Assembly: GCF_000972845.2 (NCBI RefSeq)
Contig: NC_040032.1
Coordinates: 10,328,334 to 10,392,333, forward strand
Direction of reading: 5' to 3'
Length of the DNA stretch: 64,000 nucleotides
Origin: Larimichthys crocea
Lineage: Eukaryota > Chordata > Actinopteri > Sciaenidae
The translations under genes and the position numbers were made by a program. Of this stretch, positions 62,361 to 64,000 are shown in pieces. Under the pieces are notes generated by a model. That model did no database searches. It saw nothing but the letters and a program-made list of their open reading frames with translations, and was not told the DNA's origin. Each line of letters opens with the position of its first letter. The stretch's first letter is position 1.

Positions 62361-62404
62361 CCACAATCTCTGCTAAACCAAAGTGCTTTTGTTGCCTAAA
62401 CCTG
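62361..62404 (+). repeat. Dispersed fish repeat remnant, copy 2
   Basis: CCACAATCTCTGCTAAACCA followed by AAGTGCTTTTGTTGCCTAAA resembles the same repeat as at 41074-41139. Only about 45 bases remain. Confidence 0.45.
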
Positions 62405-63481
62405 GTCCTTTGTACATCCACAATGCACCTGGATGCTCTCACCATGACTTGCATATAGTACAAAAATCTAGCACACAGAAAACTGCAAGAAAAAGTCAGA
62501 TTTTCACTTCCCCACAACAGCAAACTCATGAGGTTTGTTCACAGGTTATCCACAAGGTCACCTTCCTTATAGGACGGTTCAATAAAAACAAACACCATGC
62601 CTCATCTTGAAAATGAAACATCAATAACAATATAGCATAAGCTCTGACTTCATTTGTGGTCCTCTGCTTGATATAATTACTTTGATAAGTTTTGAAATGA
62701 TGACAATTTAAATAAGACATTCCATCCGCTCCTCTGCTAATGTAGCCAAAACAAAACGTTCAGATGTTGCCTCGCCTGCATACAAAGTGTGTAGTGAAGC
62801 TGTGTTAGTAAAGTAAATTGATTAAAAAGTCATCTGGTCAAGTTCAGCAATGAAATCTATTAAGCTGTGATGAATTTCCCAACATGTTTTTTTTTTTATT
62901 TGCATCAGGATTGGACGGGCGTTACTGTAAACGTGTGAATATTTCAGTACATGAACCCGATCCTCTGAGGGTATACTGCAGTATCCATTTAGTAGTATTT
63001 ATTTACAGTGTGATTGACATGTGTGAAAGATGCCTAAGTGGTCATTAAACTCATTATCCTAATTAGCAAGCCAGTCCTATAGAGAGCTGATGAGCAGTGA
63101 CATCAGGACACGCTAAACATCTTTCTGTCAGTCTTCCTCATGTACGCGCGTCATGTCGGTTATTCCGATTTGCAACAGATAAAAAGGTCCTTTGTTGCCT
63201 TCAGGCACATTGGGAAACTTGTGTTTGGTCTGACCAACAGAATGTCAGCTCACCTGAAGGTAGAGAGTGAGACGATGCTGAGTAAATGTTTTTTTACAGC
63301 TGGGTCATGCCAGGAAGCTCTCCAATCCGCCCCATTGGAGTCGAAGGAGGTTAAGCACTTTGCTCAATGACATCTTGACAGTATTTGAAGCAGAAGTGTC
63401 ACTTACCGCCTTCCCCTGTGGTCCTCTGATTCAAACCACCTAATTAGACCTGCATGATTACCGTTAGTTTAGTTAGACATT

Positions 63482-63506
63482 GTCATCATCGTCATCATCA
63501 TCATCA
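63482..63506. repeat. (TCA)n trinucleotide repeat
   Basis: Eight TCA units with one CG interruption. Confidence 0.9.
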
Positions 63507-63851
63507 AATAGATGGGGCTTGTTTTCACTCTTATTGTCTTTCTCTCCTTGTGGTCTTTGCTTATCTCCCAAATTAGTACTTCATTACATTTGTGAACCGC
63601 TACCGTGGACACACTTTTGTATCATCAATTTTAAAACCCACATAACTGAAACTAAAATACAGCTTCTGCTTCCCCTCCTATCCTATACGCAACGTGATTA
63701 AATATTCACTGACTATTTTATTATGAAAAGCAGTGAACTGTGCAAGATCTAGTGCATAGAAAGTATAGCGGGAAGTTGGAAGTTGATGCCTGGGAGTGCA
63801 TCTATTTTTTTAAAATCATAAAATCATCTAAATCAAGCACATAAGGAAATT

Positions 63852-63872
63852 CAAATAAATAAATAAATAAAG
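63852..63872. repeat. (AAAT)n tetranucleotide repeat
   Basis: Five AAAT units. Confidence 0.9.
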
Positions 63873-63885
63873 CATTTTTTTTCTT

Positions 63886-63897
63886 CCACTTGAGGGC
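63886..63897 (+). promoter_or_regulatory. CTCF-like core motif
   Basis: CCACTTGAGGGC matches the CTCF core at 11 of 12 positions and is followed by AGC. Forward orientation. Motif match only. Confidence 0.25.
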
Positions 63898-64000
63898 AGC
63901 AGAACGGGTCACTGATGCATGACCATATGGGGTTTAACCATATAAAGTTGCTTGTGGCCGAATACACTAGCAAACAGTTGTCTGACACAACCCGACATCC

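Larger units (their letters stand above)
61760..64000. other. Non-coding right edge
   Basis: No gene. It holds a repeat remnant at 62361, a regulatory-looking piece at 62960-63180 (CATTATCCTAATTAGCAAGC), a TCA repeat, an AAAT repeat and a CTCF-like motif at 63886. Confidence 0.5.

Noticed and set aside
1..64000. CRISPR arrays, bacterial operons, phage or defence systems
   Set aside because: No regularly spaced direct repeats, no dense gene packing and no ribosome-binding sites; the sequence is vertebrate in character.

Overview
The window reads as vertebrate nuclear DNA, most likely from a ray-finned (teleost, probably percomorph) fish. The basis is its AT-leaning composition with sparse CpG, long TG/CA microsatellites, and several decayed repeat families that I associate with fish genomes: an RTE/Expander-type LINE end, other LINE 3' tails, and pogo/Tigger-type short DNA transposons. 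There is no bacterial or phage organisation: no operons, no ribosome-binding sites, and no tightly packed reading frames.

I cannot support a complete protein-coding gene anywhere. Almost all open frames are short, lie in AT-rich or repeat sequence, or overlap equally open frames on the other strand. Two stretches deserve attention as possible exons: a minus-strand frame at 20831-20994 that ends in a strong splice donor, and an uninterrupted plus-strand frame of 220 codons at 61098-61757. Both are weak calls. The sequence is best described as a large intergenic or intronic stretch of the gene-desert type.

Layout. 1-5.3 kb: single-copy-looking non-coding DNA with a short CpG cluster, a hAT-like remnant and regulatory-looking blocks. 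5.4-5.9 kb: a broken LINE reverse-transcriptase relic. 6-14.3 kb: non-coding, with a CRE/Sp1-like patch near 12.5 kb. 14.35-14.92 kb: two interspersed repeats. 15.4-15.6 kb: a CpG-dense patch. 19.6 kb: a long TG microsatellite. 20.8-21 kb: the possible exon. 22.7-23.3 kb: a regulatory-looking block. 23.8-24.3 kb: a 5'-truncated RTE copy with a perfect 13-bp target duplication, followed by another LINE tail. 24.5-36.5 kb: non-coding with microsatellites and a CpG-rich patch at 27.9 kb. 36.54-36.62 kb: a perfect 41-bp tandem duplication. 36.85 kb: a perfect match to the CTCF core. 37-45.5 kb: non-coding. 45.56 and 54.75 kb: two related Tigger-like elements, each flanked by TA. 46-54.7 kb: the richest run of regulatory-looking blocks. 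57.5 kb: a LINE/SINE tail. 59.9-60.5 kb: microsatellites and a 28-base A tract. 60.5-61.8 kb: a regulatory-looking block and the long open frame. 62-64 kb: non-coding.

If there is a shared function, it is most plausibly cis-regulation of a developmental gene outside the window. The support is many blocks with homeodomain (TAAT/ATTA), POU-octamer and similar motifs that carry no repeat signature, plus CTCF-like motifs in convergent orientation. This is inference. Conservation could not be tested here, and no new protein-based system is visible.
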